From: Prorocentrum cordatum
Lineage: Eukaryota > Sar > Dinophyceae > Prorocentrales > Prorocentraceae
NCBI GenBank assembly: GCA_963575745.1
Contig: CAUYUJ010015839.1
Span: 145,001 to 209,000 of the forward strand
Direction: 5' to 3'
DNA length: 64,000 bases
The position numbers were made by a program, and so were the translations under genes. Below are positions 19,474 to 28,541 of the stretch, one piece after another. Numbering within the stretch: position 1 is the first letter of the stretch; each line of letters starts with the position of its first letter. The notes beneath the pieces were generated by a model. It saw nothing but the letters and a program-made list of their open reading frames with translations, was not told the origin of the DNA and ran no database searches.

Positions 19474-20518
19474 TTGGGCTGCATGCGCACGGGTAAACCT
19501 TTCCCGCCAGAGGTCTGTTCCGCATGGGAAACGACGTCGGCCTCGGACAGCCAATGCGTTCTGGACCCTCGGCGCCAGCGCGAGAACTTTCGGCTCGGCT
19601 ACGGCGTGGACGTCTACTGCGAGACGCTGGCGAGATGGATCAAGACGCGCGCTCGTCGCGACGCACGGCGTCTGGGTGTGCCCCTCGTTTTCTTGCAGGC
19701 CGTGGACAAGCGCGACACGAGCCACGGCGATCCCGACGCGGGCCGGCGCCTTCTGAACGTCCCGAACATGCAAGAGACGGGGGGCATCCACGGCGTCTTA
19801 CCGGCCCACGTCGACATGGAGGTGCAATTCACGGCAGTGCAGGGAGAGCTGAAGATGAAGTTTGGGATCGTGCAAAGGCAACGCAACGGGCCACCTCCGC
19901 ATCCTACGAATTTCACCTCGAGGACGAGCAGCGGTACGAGGAGTGTTCGCTGGGCCAGCTTTTCTGCCCCCGCCAACTGCCGCAGGGGATCTGGTTGCAG
20001 GCGCACGGCTACAATGAGTCTCCGATCTACCAGGAGGTCGTCGAGGTGCTGCTACAGGGCGCCGAATGCGCCGACGACGACGGCGAGGCCGAGGCGCGGG
20101 CGATGAGCCTGCTCATGTTCAGGCCCAGCGAACAGGACTTCACGTGGCAGAGCTCGGGGCCGCACGCTGCGCGCCGTTCGGGGTTCGCCATGACGCACGC
20201 GTCGTACCTCGCCTCCACGCTGTCGCAGGGCCTGACGCTGCGCAGGGGCGTCACCATCGACATCGCGAAAGACGAGGACGCCGGTCGCACGGGCATGTCG
20301 GAAGAGCAGTGGTGGCTGCACCTCTGCGGCATGTTCCCCCGCGCCACGCGCATGAGAAACATGCTGATCCCGCGGCCGCCGCCGCGAGTTCCTGGAGCGG
20401 GGGCCGCCGGCATCCTTGCGGAAGGCGCTCCTGGAGCTCGACGTCAGAGAGGAAGAGTTCCAAGGCAGAGACGGAGCAGCCCGCGGCAGAGCTGGGCTAC
20501 GTGCTGCCCCCCGCCTGA
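19474..20518 (+). pseudogene. PIF1-like helicase C-terminal remnant
   Basis: Three plus-strand frames join into one helicase tail. Frame 1 (19474-about 19880) has RLGYGVDVYCETLARWIKTR, RLLNVPNMQETGGIHGVLPA and HVDMEVQFTAVQGELKMKFG. After a frame change the next frame has SYEFHLEDEQRYEECSLGQL and LPQGIWLQAHG. It then has GFAMTHASYLASTLSQGLTL with RRGVTIDI (helicase motif V position) and QWWLHLCGMFPRATRMRNML (motif VI position, where the usual S-R-A-T-R has become P-R-A-T-R). Further changes near 20385 and 20460 lead to EFLERGPPASLRKALLELDV and a tail AELGYVLPPA with a TGA at 20516-20518. The block order matches, from memory, PIF1-like helicases abundant in dinoflagellates and related to Helitron helicases. 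ATP-binding motifs I-IV are absent upstream. A truncated, frameshifted copy. Confidence 0.75.
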
Positions 20519-20765
20519 GCGCGGCGGCGCCCCGCGCGGAGCCCGCGGGAATGTCCCAGCGGTTTGGTCTCGCGCGCCAGCGGCTCGCGGGGTTGTCCAG
20601 ACGGCCTGGCCCGCGGGGCTGTCCCCGATGGCTGCGCGATTTCGCCGTCGGGGACCGCGACCCTGCCACGCGTCGCGGCGAGGGCCCCGAGGGAAATCTA
20701 CGCGCGCGCTCCTGCCAGGAAGGAGAGGTGCAGGAGGAAAACGAGCGGGGCGGCGATGAGGACGG
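20519..20765. other. GC-rich spacer
   Basis: Open frames continue from the helicase remnant into the purine tract but carry no further recognisable sequence. Confidence 0.4.
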
Positions 20766-21180
20766 GCAGGAGGAGGAGGAGGAGGAGGAGGAGGAGGAGG
20801 AGGAGGACGAGGAGGAGGAGGAGGAGGAGGAGGAGGAGGAGAGGAGGAGGAGGAGGAGGAGGAGGAGAGAGGAGGAGGAGGAGGAGAAAGAGGAGGAGGA
20901 GGAGGAGGAGGAGGAGAGGAGGAGAAGGAGGAGGAGGAGGAGGAAGAGGAGGGAGAGGAGGAGGATGACGAGGAGGAGGAGGAGGAGGGCAAGGCAAAGG
21001 CCGAGGAGGAAAAGGAACATGAGGAGGAGAGGGAGGAAGTGAAGGAGGCGGAGGAGGAGGCGGAAGAGGATGAGGATGATAAATGCAACGGGTAGGACGA
21101 AATGGAACAGGAGGAGGAGAAGGAGGAGAAGGATAAGGAAGAGGAGGAGGACGGAGAGGGCGGAAGGAAGCCTCCGCCAG
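20766..21180. repeat. GGA/GAG purine tract, 400 bp
   Basis: Long GGA/GAG triplet tract on the plus strand (Glu- and Arg-rich frames), becoming impure after about 20990. Confidence 0.9.
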
Positions 21181-21229
21181 ACGAACAAGAAAAAGGCGAG
21201 AGCGAACTCAATTGATTCTCGTGTGGGGT

Positions 21230-21500
21230 CCGACTGTCGGAATAATGCCACGTGTTTTAATCCCGTTCTCCATTATTCTCCCTCCCCCTCCCATCCGTTG
21301 CCCCTTCATCTATCTTAGGTGCTGCGCCAGCTACACGCGGCAGGTGGAATATGTTCCCCAAAAGGGATAGGATCGAAAACGAAAAGAGCGGGCATCAATG
21401 GTTTGGGTTGTACGTGTTCAATGGCACGCGAGTAGACAAGAACGAACAGTTCCTGACATGATTGTTGACCAAACAATTACTGTTGTTGGACCCCCCAACG
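21230..21500 (+). repeat. dispersed repeat R, 3' part, copy 1
   Basis: Shares with 51450-51640 and 52190-52400 the order: CTCCC-rich segment, a GCTGCGCCA-CTACACG(C/T)GG segment, CGAAAACGAAAAGAGCGGG, GGTTTGGG, ACACG(C)GAG, and AGAACGAACAGT followed by ATGATTGTTG. Confidence 0.7.
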
Positions 21501-21579
21501 CGCTTTGGCGCTCTCGCCTCGGCACTGGCTACATTCTCATTGAAAATGAGGCTCACGCTCGAGCAGCTTGGGGGCGCCA

Positions 21580-22170
21580 TGACGGGCCCCCAACAACAAC
21601 GCTCCCGCCCGAGACTTCCTCTTTTTTGCCCAGAGCCGGTGCTCTTGCTCGCCGCCGAAAACCGCCGCCCCAACAAAACCAACGCTCCCGCTCGAGACTT
21701 CCTCCCGTTGTACCTTGGACTGGCGCGCTACTCTGTCTCTCATCGGCGCCGGCCCCAGCAAGAACAACGCTCCTGCTCGAGACTTCATCCCTTTGTCCTC
21801 AGGACGGTGCTGCTCCTCGCCGCCGACAGCCCCGTCCCGACAAAACCACGGCTCCAGCTCGAGACTGTCCCCCTTCTTCCTCAAGGCGGTGTTCCTCGTC
21901 GCCGCCGACAACCGCCGTCCCAACCACACAGTTTTGGCTCGAAACTTCGTTTTGTTTAACGCGCAACTAGCGCCCTACTCTCTTCAGCATTGACGCAACC
22001 CCCAGCAACAACAGCGGCCCTGCTCGAGACTTCCTCCCTTTCTATTCAGGGCCAGGTCCTTGCCTAGCCGCCGACAGCCCCCATCCCCACAAAAGCAATC
22101 CTATCGCTCGATACTTCCTTGTGTCTTACCCTTGGCTGGGGCTCCACTGGCAGTCTCGCATCGGCGCAGC
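21580..22170 (+). repeat. ~90-bp tandem repeat with CTCGAGACTTCCTC
   Basis: Six or seven degenerate units, each with CAACAACGCTCC, GCTCGAGACTTCCTCC, GGTGCTCCTCGCCGCCGA and CCCC-ACAAAA. The GCTCGAGACTTCCTC motif resembles the repeated CGCGCTCTCGC...GGGACTTC unit of the repeat R copies at 50-56 kb. Confidence 0.75.
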
Positions 22171-22680
22171 AAGGCGCGGGCACGCGTTTTCGAGGCGGGA
22201 TATGTTTTGAAATTCCTCGGAGGAAGTGTTTGCAATGTCTCATTGGGCGGGATATGTGGGAATGGGAGGCTCGGATCCCACTATAGAACAATAGTCCCCC
22301 ATGATGGGGATGGCTATCACGATGATCGCATGCTCCGTGTGGAGTCATCGCACACGAAGGTAAACTGATTGTTGTCAGTGTTATTGCCATCGTTCTCGCC
22401 CGCGACCCTCCCCCGCGACACACTCCGCGACCCACCCCGCGCCCACCCCTCACCCTTATCCGCAACTGCGTGATGCCATGTATTGTCGATCCTGAACGCT
22501 TATGGGAAACCGCCATGCCTGGCGATTGGAGCTCGTGCAGCCAGAATTGATTGGAGAGGCCACGCGAGAGGACACGAGACCCTTCCGAGGGTCACACTGC
22601 CGTAGGAATATAGAAAGCATGGGTCGCGATACACAGGATACAAGGGTATCCTTGATTTGGCAGGGCCAACCTAATATTCG
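22171..22680. other. mostly unique stretch
   Basis: A short CCCGCGAC-type repeat lies at about 22400-22450. No gene recognised. Confidence 0.4.
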
Positions 22681-22823
22681 GTCGTGCATGTCCTCCTACA
22701 GGCAGATGTTAGGCGAATACTGCCAACAAATGCCCAATGATAGTCAAGAAATTGTCAAAACATCGCCCCAAAACTATGTTTGACTATGTTTGAATATTCC
22801 TCCTGTAGAGGGACAAGCCCGAC
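22681..22823 (+). mobile_element. TIR element B, copy 1 (~143 bp)
   Basis: Left end GTCGTGCATGTCCTCCTACA pairs with right end TCCTCCTGTAGAGGGACAAG followed by CCCGAC. The interior has TATGTTTGACTATGTTTGAA. A second copy at 49807-49963 shares both ends and the interior CATAGTCAAA motif. Confidence 0.65.
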
Positions 22824-22849
22824 TTAAACCTACTAATCAATGCAAGAAA

Positions 22850-22945
22850 GCCCACTATCGAATCGATGAGTCGGATCGGCGATCGAAATGAGTCGGATCG
22901 GCGGAAATCAACTGCCGCGTTGTGAAACGTCGAATCGGCAAAAAT
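22850..22945. repeat. GAATCGG / GATCGGCG short repeats
   Basis: Repeats of TCGAATCGG, TCGGATCGGCG and GAAATGAGTCGG. The same string of motifs recurs at 27046-27165 with close similarity (TCGGCGATCGAAAT, TCGGCGGAAATC), so this is a dispersed repeat as well as a local one. Confidence 0.7.
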
Positions 22946-23237
22946 CCGCCGACCCCTTGGGGTCACGGCGTGTGAGATGCTTCCCCCTCCCCAAACCCCT
23001 CCCCCTGGAGCCCGGTCGGGCCGGTTTGGAGGGGGGGAGGGGGGGCAAAGGTGCCAGCCGCACCCTTGGAGCCTCAGAGGGCCCCAGAACAAGTTTTTCC
23101 CCCCCCCCTGGAGAAGCGCGAAAGCGCAGAGGCGGGAACGACGGTGCGGGGAAAAGAGCCACCCAATCCATGGGCGGCAGAATGGGGCCTCTCAAACGGA
23201 GAAACCCTCGAGCTCCCAAATCCGCCACCCTTGACGG
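22946..23237. other. G-run-rich stretch 3' of the LINE remnant
   Basis: G runs near 23028-23044 and a C run near 23098-23110. It directly follows the minus-strand RNase H stop and may be the LINE 3' untranslated region. No poly-A or tail repeat is clear. Confidence 0.4.
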
Positions 23238-24308
23238 TTAGAAGGACCTCTTGGTGGCGCAAACGGCACGAGCAGTCTTTGCCCGTTGCTGAGGGAACAT
23301 ACCGAAGAGGAGAGCCGACAAGTTTTTTCCGACCTCTCCTCGAAATGGGCCCGCATGGCTTCCCAAGTCCGTCAGAGCGGACCCGAAACCTCCCATATAG
23401 GCCACAAGAAGAACAAAAACAGTCCCTTGAACGCCATTCTGAAGTTTGTGCGACGGGTGAATCTCCCGCCCACAGAACACCGTAGGCTCAAGGACTCTCG
23501 ACGACCCTCCTTGGCACTGGGTGTTGAGAAACTCTAGCGCGAACTTACGCGCAGTACGTCCACCACGCACTGAGCATTGCCAAAACGACCTATGAGGATT
23601 CGGAATATGGTGCTCAGTGCGACTGAGGGCTCGACTTAGTTTCAGAGCATCACGCTCGTGCTTGGAGAGCTTTGGACGTTCAACCTTTGGCCGCGGCGGG
23701 GGAGGAGAGCGGTGGGAAACACCGTCAAGGAGAACAGTCGCCAAATGCTTCCTGACAACCGCCGCGACCTTATCAACTAACTGGATCCTGGCCACCTGCG
23801 CATACGGAAGCTGGGCCTCCTCGGCAAAACTCTCGGCCTTCTCATCCGCGCGCCGGTTGGCGAAAAAATGGGCGAGAGGAAAACCTTGCTCCAAGGCTTC
23901 GGCCTGCGACAGGTGAGATTCAACCTTGAACAGCCGCACGTCGAGCCCCGAGGAATTTCTGTACACCTCGTGGAAATGCAACCAATCCGAAACGTTGCTC
24001 GCGGGAAACCCCCCACGGGCGATGGCGGCAAAACCTCGAATCACGTAAGCACTGTCAGTCACGAAATGCCTCTGTACACGAGCTGAGAGGGACTGGGTAG
24101 CTTGTAAGAAGGTGGTGAAGGCCCTGAGCTCTCCCCTATTGACAGACTGTTTGAGCTCCAACGGGCCTCCCCGAGAATGTGATTCCGTGATCGGTTCACG
24201 TGCTAGGTGAGCGCCGTCAGGGAAAATAAGGGTTGACCACCCAATGCGGCGCAAACGTGGGTCAGCTGAGTGGACCCCCCCGCTGGCATCACCAGCTCCG
24301 AACACCAC
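23238..24308 (-). pseudogene. RNase H domain of the LINE remnant
   Basis: This single open frame holds the complete RNase H fold by motif order: D-x-S-GG strand, RGEL helix, TDSAYV strand, KVESHLS, and NRRADEKAE. RNase H removes the RNA strand of RNA:DNA hybrids during retrotransposition. The domain itself shows no stop or missing catalytic residue, but it lacks its own start context and is out of frame with the zinc-finger part. It is therefore annotated as part of a broken element. Confidence 0.75.
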
Positions 24309-24800
24309 CCCACTCCGAAACTCCGCCTCAGAGGTCGAGAGAGAGAGAGGTCGAGGAGAGGAGGATCATCTCTGGGGGGGTCCACTTCAACCCAAGAGCC
24401 TGGCACGATGCCGCGGTGCCAGAAACAGGGTAAGACCTCACAGTCGTGCAGCGCGCGGTCAATGACCGCTCTCGGGGCCACGCCCTCTAAAGAAACATTA
24501 CAGGGACACTCCCAGTGAGCGTGCCGTGGAGTCTCGGGAACCTCTTTGCATCTGGGACAAATAGGGTCCGCCTCAGGAAAACACTCTTGCACACGCTGCG
24601 CAGGCCACAGATTTCCTGTGGCGGTGGCCTGGTGGATCCCAAAGAGAACGAACTCTCCCTTCCGCTTGAGGCTCCTCAAGAACTTCCTCAAGGGTCCCAG
24701 GTCAGGAATCCCTTGGTCGAGACCCCGCCCAAGATACTCCTCAGCGGCCGCAGTCCAAAGTGACCGCTGGATAGAGGCCCCAAGGACGATCCAAGAGGGC
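23238..24800 (-). mobile_element. LINE-type retrotransposon, 5'-truncated: zinc finger and RNase H
   Basis: On the minus strand a frame enters at about 24790 (RSLWTAAAEEYLGRGLDQGI) and carries a zinc finger CPRCKEVPETPRHAHWEC (C-x2-C-x8-H-x4-C), as follows the reverse transcriptase in many LINEs. After a frame change near 24310-24325 an RNase H domain follows (24308-23238, 356 residues from its first Met). It has all four catalytic acids: D7 in GAGDASGG, E60 in NRGELRAF, D85 in FVTDSAYV, D155 in NRRADEKAE, and a KVESHLS motif before the last. Its C-terminal half is Arg/Lys-rich and unrecognised, with the stop at 23238-23240. No reverse transcriptase or endonuclease remains; homology stops where CCAAGA repeat DNA begins. 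A dead 3' fragment, common for target-primed insertion. Confidence 0.8.
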
Positions 24801-24845
24801 TACGAGTCGCCGAAAGATCGCTCCAAGACGCCCAAGATTAGGGGG

Positions 24846-24935
24846 CCCACGATTTCTAAGGGGAAGGGTGGGGTTCACTTCGCTCGGGAGCTCCTGAACG
24901 AAGTGAACCCCACCCTCCCCCTCAGAAATCGTGGG
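24846..24935. repeat. 90-bp near-perfect palindrome
   Basis: Two 45-bp arms meet at GAG|CTC (24890/24891) and differ at four positions by eye. The arms contain CCCACGATTTCT and GGGTGGGGTTCACTTCG. It lies about 50 bp beyond the 5' end of the LINE remnant. Confidence 0.85.
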
Positions 24936-25500
24936 GGGCAGGGGTAGGGTTCGCATGTGGCCCCCTAAAGATCGCCTCCAGACGGTCCCAGAGGCCCCCA
25001 AGACGCCCCAAGAAGCCACCAAGACACGTCCCAAAAGGCCCTCTAGAAGCAAAAATCGTCCCATTCTTTGGGAACACGTGTATTTTTTGTGCATTCACCT
25101 CTTGGGCTTCCACGAGGCCCACAACGGCCAAAGAAGCCTTCAAGATCGACCCAAGAGAGCCCAAGAGGCCCCCAAGAGGGCTCCAAGACGGCCCAAGAGG
25201 GCCCCAAGACGGCCCCAGAAGCTTCCGAAACGACCCAGGAGGGCCTCAGAACGGCCCCAAGAGAAGGCCCAGAGGGGGAACCCGAATGAACATTTCAAGC
25301 ACTCGGCCCCGAAAAAACATGAGGAGGCGCCAATAGGCCCCCAAGAGGCTCCCACGAGGTCCAAAAGAGGCTCCTAGAGGCTTCAAAACGGCTCCCGAGA
25401 GGCCTCGAAAGTGCTGTCAGGAGAGACCAGAGAAGCCCAAGAGCAGAGCGGCCGTCTGCCAACCGCCCCCGACGAAGTCCCAAGAAGCTGACACCCCCCA
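24936..25500. repeat. CCAAGA degenerate 12-bp repeat, locus 3
   Basis: About 40 units such as CCCAAGAGAGCC, CAAGAGGCCCC and CAAGACGGCC. The repeat also occupies 24780-24840. Confidence 0.85.
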
Positions 25501-25870
25501 AGATTCCTCAGACATCGTTCCGCAAACTCCGTTTTTCACTTTTACTGCCGTCCCAGGGGGGTCGGCGGTGCGGCGTCAGCCAACGAATCGGCAGGCCAAT
25601 ATGCCTCCAATCAGAGAAATCGGAGCCCACATCGGAATCCCAAGACGCATCGAATCGGAATCGGAAGCCGTCGAGGTCGGATCGAATCGAATCGGAGGGA
25701 TCGAAACGAGCCCTGCCAGTGCCGACTGCAGCTCCTCGTCTCGTGGAGTGGATGCCGCTGCTGCAGAGGCTCGCGCGGCTGCAGCGCCATGCCGCCGCTG
25801 CTGCTGCTGCTGCCGCTCCCGGTGGGCGCGGGGGGGGCAGGCTGGCCCGCAGGTCCCCAAGGTTGGGGAT
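25501..25870. other. GAATCGG repeats and GCTGCTG tract
   Basis: GAATCGGAATC-type repeats lie at about 25610-25705 and a GCTGCTGCTG/CCGC tract at about 25745-25822. No gene recognised. Confidence 0.6.
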
Positions 25871-26020
25871 CCCACCGGCCCTCTGGGCGTAGGTGGTCTG
25901 GGGGGGGGTTCCTCTTCCACCCCTCCCTCGGAGGAGGAGGAGGAGGAAGGTGCTCCTCTTCCCCTTCGGGGAGGGGTTTATCACTATTCCTCATTGATCT
26001 ACACCCCCTCCCCCAGGCGA
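25871..26020 (+). repeat. dispersed repeat M, copy 1
   Basis: CCCACCGGCCCTCTGGGCGT then AGGTGGT...CTTCCACCCCTCCCTC...CGGGGAGGGGTTTA. The same module starts both units of the tandem duplication at 43807 and 44564. Confidence 0.8.
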
Positions 26021-26480
26021 CCGGGGGCCAACCAGGCACCATGCCGACACCATGACCACCCGCCCCCCACCAACCCTGTCAAAAAACAATGCAAACCGCA
26101 CTCTGCCTCCACATTTGGAGCATGCGCGGCCAACCCGATGCGGCCCCCCATCCACCATCCCTGTCAAAAAACAATGCAAAGTATACTCTGGGACAACATC
26201 TTGAGTCATGTTCGTGAGGCCCGCGAACACTTCATATTGTTTTTGACATGGACGGCGGGGGTGTCAGCCTGTTCCCTGTTATGCGCAGGGCTACCATACC
26301 TGACAAAACACCATATAACATGCACCTCGCGGCTAAATCTGGATCATGCGCGGCCATCCCGCGATCACTGTCAAGTGGTTCTTGACAGGGACGACGGGGG
26401 TGGTGGCGCGTGGCCTGCTATGGGCAGGCCTAGCAGACACAATGATGGGCATTGGTTTGCGACAAGGATGGCGGGGGCCG
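26021..26480. repeat. CCTGTCAAAAAACAATGC direct and inverted repeats
   Basis: CCACCAACCCTGTCAAAAAA then CAATGCAAA occurs near 26076 and again near 26151. An inverted form (TTGTTTTTGACATGGACGGC) lies near 26238 and another (GGTTCTTGACAGGGACGACG) near 26376. Two weaker versions are also present. Looks like a decayed inverted-repeat element family. Confidence 0.6.
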
Positions 26481-26489
26481 AAATGATCC

Positions 26490-26720
26490 CCGATGTGTGC
26501 TGTCACGTGCGCAGGCGCACCTGACGCATTCTGCACGTGCCCCGAACGCGGTGCACCTGGCGCGGCCAGAGTGTGCGGCACACCTGGCGCACTAGGAGCA
26601 CGTGGCGCATCTGGCGCACCAGGCGTGCCTGGCACGCTCGAGCCCCCCAGGGGTGCCTGGCGCGCGTGGCGCCCCTGGCATGCGTGGCGCACCTCGCCCA
26701 CACGTCGCGCACCTGGGGTC
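26490..26720. repeat. GGCGCACCT / GTGGCGCAC 9-bp minisatellite
   Basis: About 20 degenerate 9-bp units. Some frames read as Gly-Ala-Pro repeats, which looks collagen-like but is a product of the 9-bp unit. Confidence 0.8.
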
Positions 26721-27045
26721 GGCTTTGGTTCCTAGTAGCTGTCCATCCAAAGACGACCGCTGAACCTGCTCAGGCTCGGGTGTTACTTACGTGTACGGAG
26801 GGCGGGTGGGAGTGAGCTAAACGGTTTGCGGGCGGGTGGGTGTCTTGACCCCTCCCCCTACCCCCTTGGACCTTTTCTGAGGGGTTTGAGCGTGGTACTT
26901 TTATTGAAGGCACAGTCAGCCCGTATAGCAAGGATGCGCGATAAGAATGCGAGGGCCCTGGAAGGCAATTTTGAAACTTCCCGAGCAGGGTGCGGCCAAC
27001 ACGAGTGGCCAGGGATGGATCAGGGCGGCAAGGATGCATGGGCAG
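26721..27045. other. unique stretch, no gene recognised
   Basis: Short open frames only. Confidence 0.4.
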
Positions 27046-27260
27046 GAGAGCCCAGAATCGAATCGACAAGTCGAATCGGCGATCGAAATTAATCGAATCG
27101 GCGGAAATCGGCAACCAAGTCGGGAGGAGTCGAATCGGCAGAAATCGGCAGAGTAGTACGGCCTCAGGGAAGAATCGGAATCCAAATCGCAATCCGAAAT
27201 CGAATCGAATCGGAATCGGAATCCATCGAGATCGAATCGAATCGAATCGGAGGAATCGAA
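27046..27260. repeat. GAATCG short-repeat stretch
   Basis: Dense repeats of GAATCG, AATCGGAATCC and TCGGCGGAAATC. Its first half is similar to 22855-22945. Confidence 0.8.
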
Positions 27261-27640
27261 ACGAGCCCTGAAGGGTAAGGCCTTGGGAAGGCTACCCATC
27301 CTTACCTTGCGGTTCGACTGTATCTCGAATGTGCCACGATGGTTTCGGAAAGACGCGGCCATCGAGCACAGAGAGGCACGAGGAGAAGCGACGGGGGACG
27401 AGGACAAGAAAGAGCAGGACGAGGAGGAGCATGGGCACGAGAAGGAGGAGTAGGACGAGGAGAAGGGAGAGGACGACGAGGACTAGGAGGTGGACGAGGA
27501 GGGGGACAACGAGGAAGAGGAGGAACATCATGATAGCGAAAGCTAACGAGGAGGAGGATGATGAGGAGGGGGAAGGAGGATGAAGAGGAGGAAGAGGACG
27601 ACGACGACGAGGATGAGGACAAGGACTCTGGCAACCATCT
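27261..27640. repeat. GGA/GACGAG purine-rich tract
   Basis: Impure purine triplets on the plus strand, mainly 27370-27625. Confidence 0.75.
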
Positions 27641-27990
27641 TGGGTTTTTCTTGAGGCCGTTCTGGCGTCCTCGTCTGGTTGTCTCGAGACTCTCTCGGGG
27701 CCGTCTTTGGAGGGTCTTGGGGCCCTTTGGAGCTCTTTTGGGTCTTGGGCCCTGTTGGGGCGGTGTTGAAAGCCCTGGAAAATCTCTTGGGGCCATCGTG
27801 GAGGCCCTCCGGGACCTCTTGGGAACTCTTGGGCCAATCCGGGTGGTCTGTCTGGGCGTATCGAATTCTCAGAAGCCGGGAAAACGGAGAACGCGAACAC
27901 CGCTCAAAAAGGTATGGAAAAGTATTGTTTGCTGCCTTGTCGGGTTCTTGGGCCGCCTTGAAGTCATCTTGGATGCTCTTGATCGCTAAC
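27641..27990. repeat. CCAAGA-type repeat, inverted orientation, locus 4
   Basis: TCTTGGGGCC and CTCTTGG units on the plus strand, the reverse complement of the CCAAGA repeats elsewhere. Confidence 0.75.
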
Positions 27991-28002
27991 CTGCGTGTTT
28001 AG

Positions 28003-28230
28003 AGGCCTCCTAGATGGGGTCGGAATAGATGGGGTCGGACGATCGCGCCGTATCGCCGGTACATCGGCGATGCATCGGCGATACACCGGCGATGCATCGG
28101 CGACGTCGGTGATGCATCGCCGACGTCCGCGTGAAGAAACTCGGGCTCCACATCGAGCCGCATCGCCGATGCATCGGCGATGCTGCGCGATCCTCCGATC
28201 CCATCTGCTCCGACCCCATCTAGGAGGCCT
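28003..28230 (+). mobile_element. TIR element C, copy 1 (MITE-like, 228 bp)
   Basis: Left end AGGCCTCCTAGATGGGGTCG and right end CGACCCCATCTAGGAGGCCT are exact reverse complements over at least 20 bp, and imperfect pairing extends to about 45 bp. The interior is repeats of CATCGGCGATG, CATCGGCGACG and an AACTCGGGCTCCACATCGAG block. No coding capacity. Copies 2 and 3 lie at 29123-29328 and 48092-48297. No target-site duplication is evident. Confidence 0.8.
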
Positions 28231-28237
28231 ACTCCGA

Positions 28238-28407
28238 GGTTCTTAATAATCGTCGGGGTGGGCGTCACCCCCGCCGAACGCCCTACATCGAATTCCGTCG
28301 CGGGCAGCCACCGCGCGCCGAAGGCGCTCCGACCCCCGTCGTGGCGCGACGACGAGGCGAGGTTGACCCCCGTCGGGGGGGTACCCCCCACGCTTATTAA
28401 GAAACCC
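28238..28407. mobile_element. TIR element D (~170 bp), adjacent to C
   Basis: Left end GGTTCTTAATAATCGTCGGG and right end CCACGCTTATTAAGAAACCC are imperfect inverted repeats. The interior contains GACCCCCGTCG. It begins about 8 bp after element C. Confidence 0.65.
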
Positions 28408-28541
28408 AGCAAGATTGGTTCCCTGCCTCCTGCATTGCACAGCTCGCTGTCCACGGCCCCTAGGCCGCTCGACGGACTCGCGCGCTCGTCAGGCCGCCGT
28501 GCCATCTTACAGCGTTGCTTTGCCCTCGGCCGTGGGGTAGA
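28408..28541. other. short spacer between TIR elements
   Basis: No feature recognised. Confidence 0.4.

Noticed and set aside
24741-25094. Continuation of the LINE reverse transcriptase upstream of the zinc finger
   Set aside because: The minus-strand sequence above about 24800 is CCAAGA repeat and palindrome; no reverse transcriptase motif (such as the Y-x-DD box) is visible.
26493-26735. Collagen-like Gly-Ala-Pro frame
   Set aside because: The 9-bp unit GGCGCACCT explains it; the other frames are equally repetitive and open.
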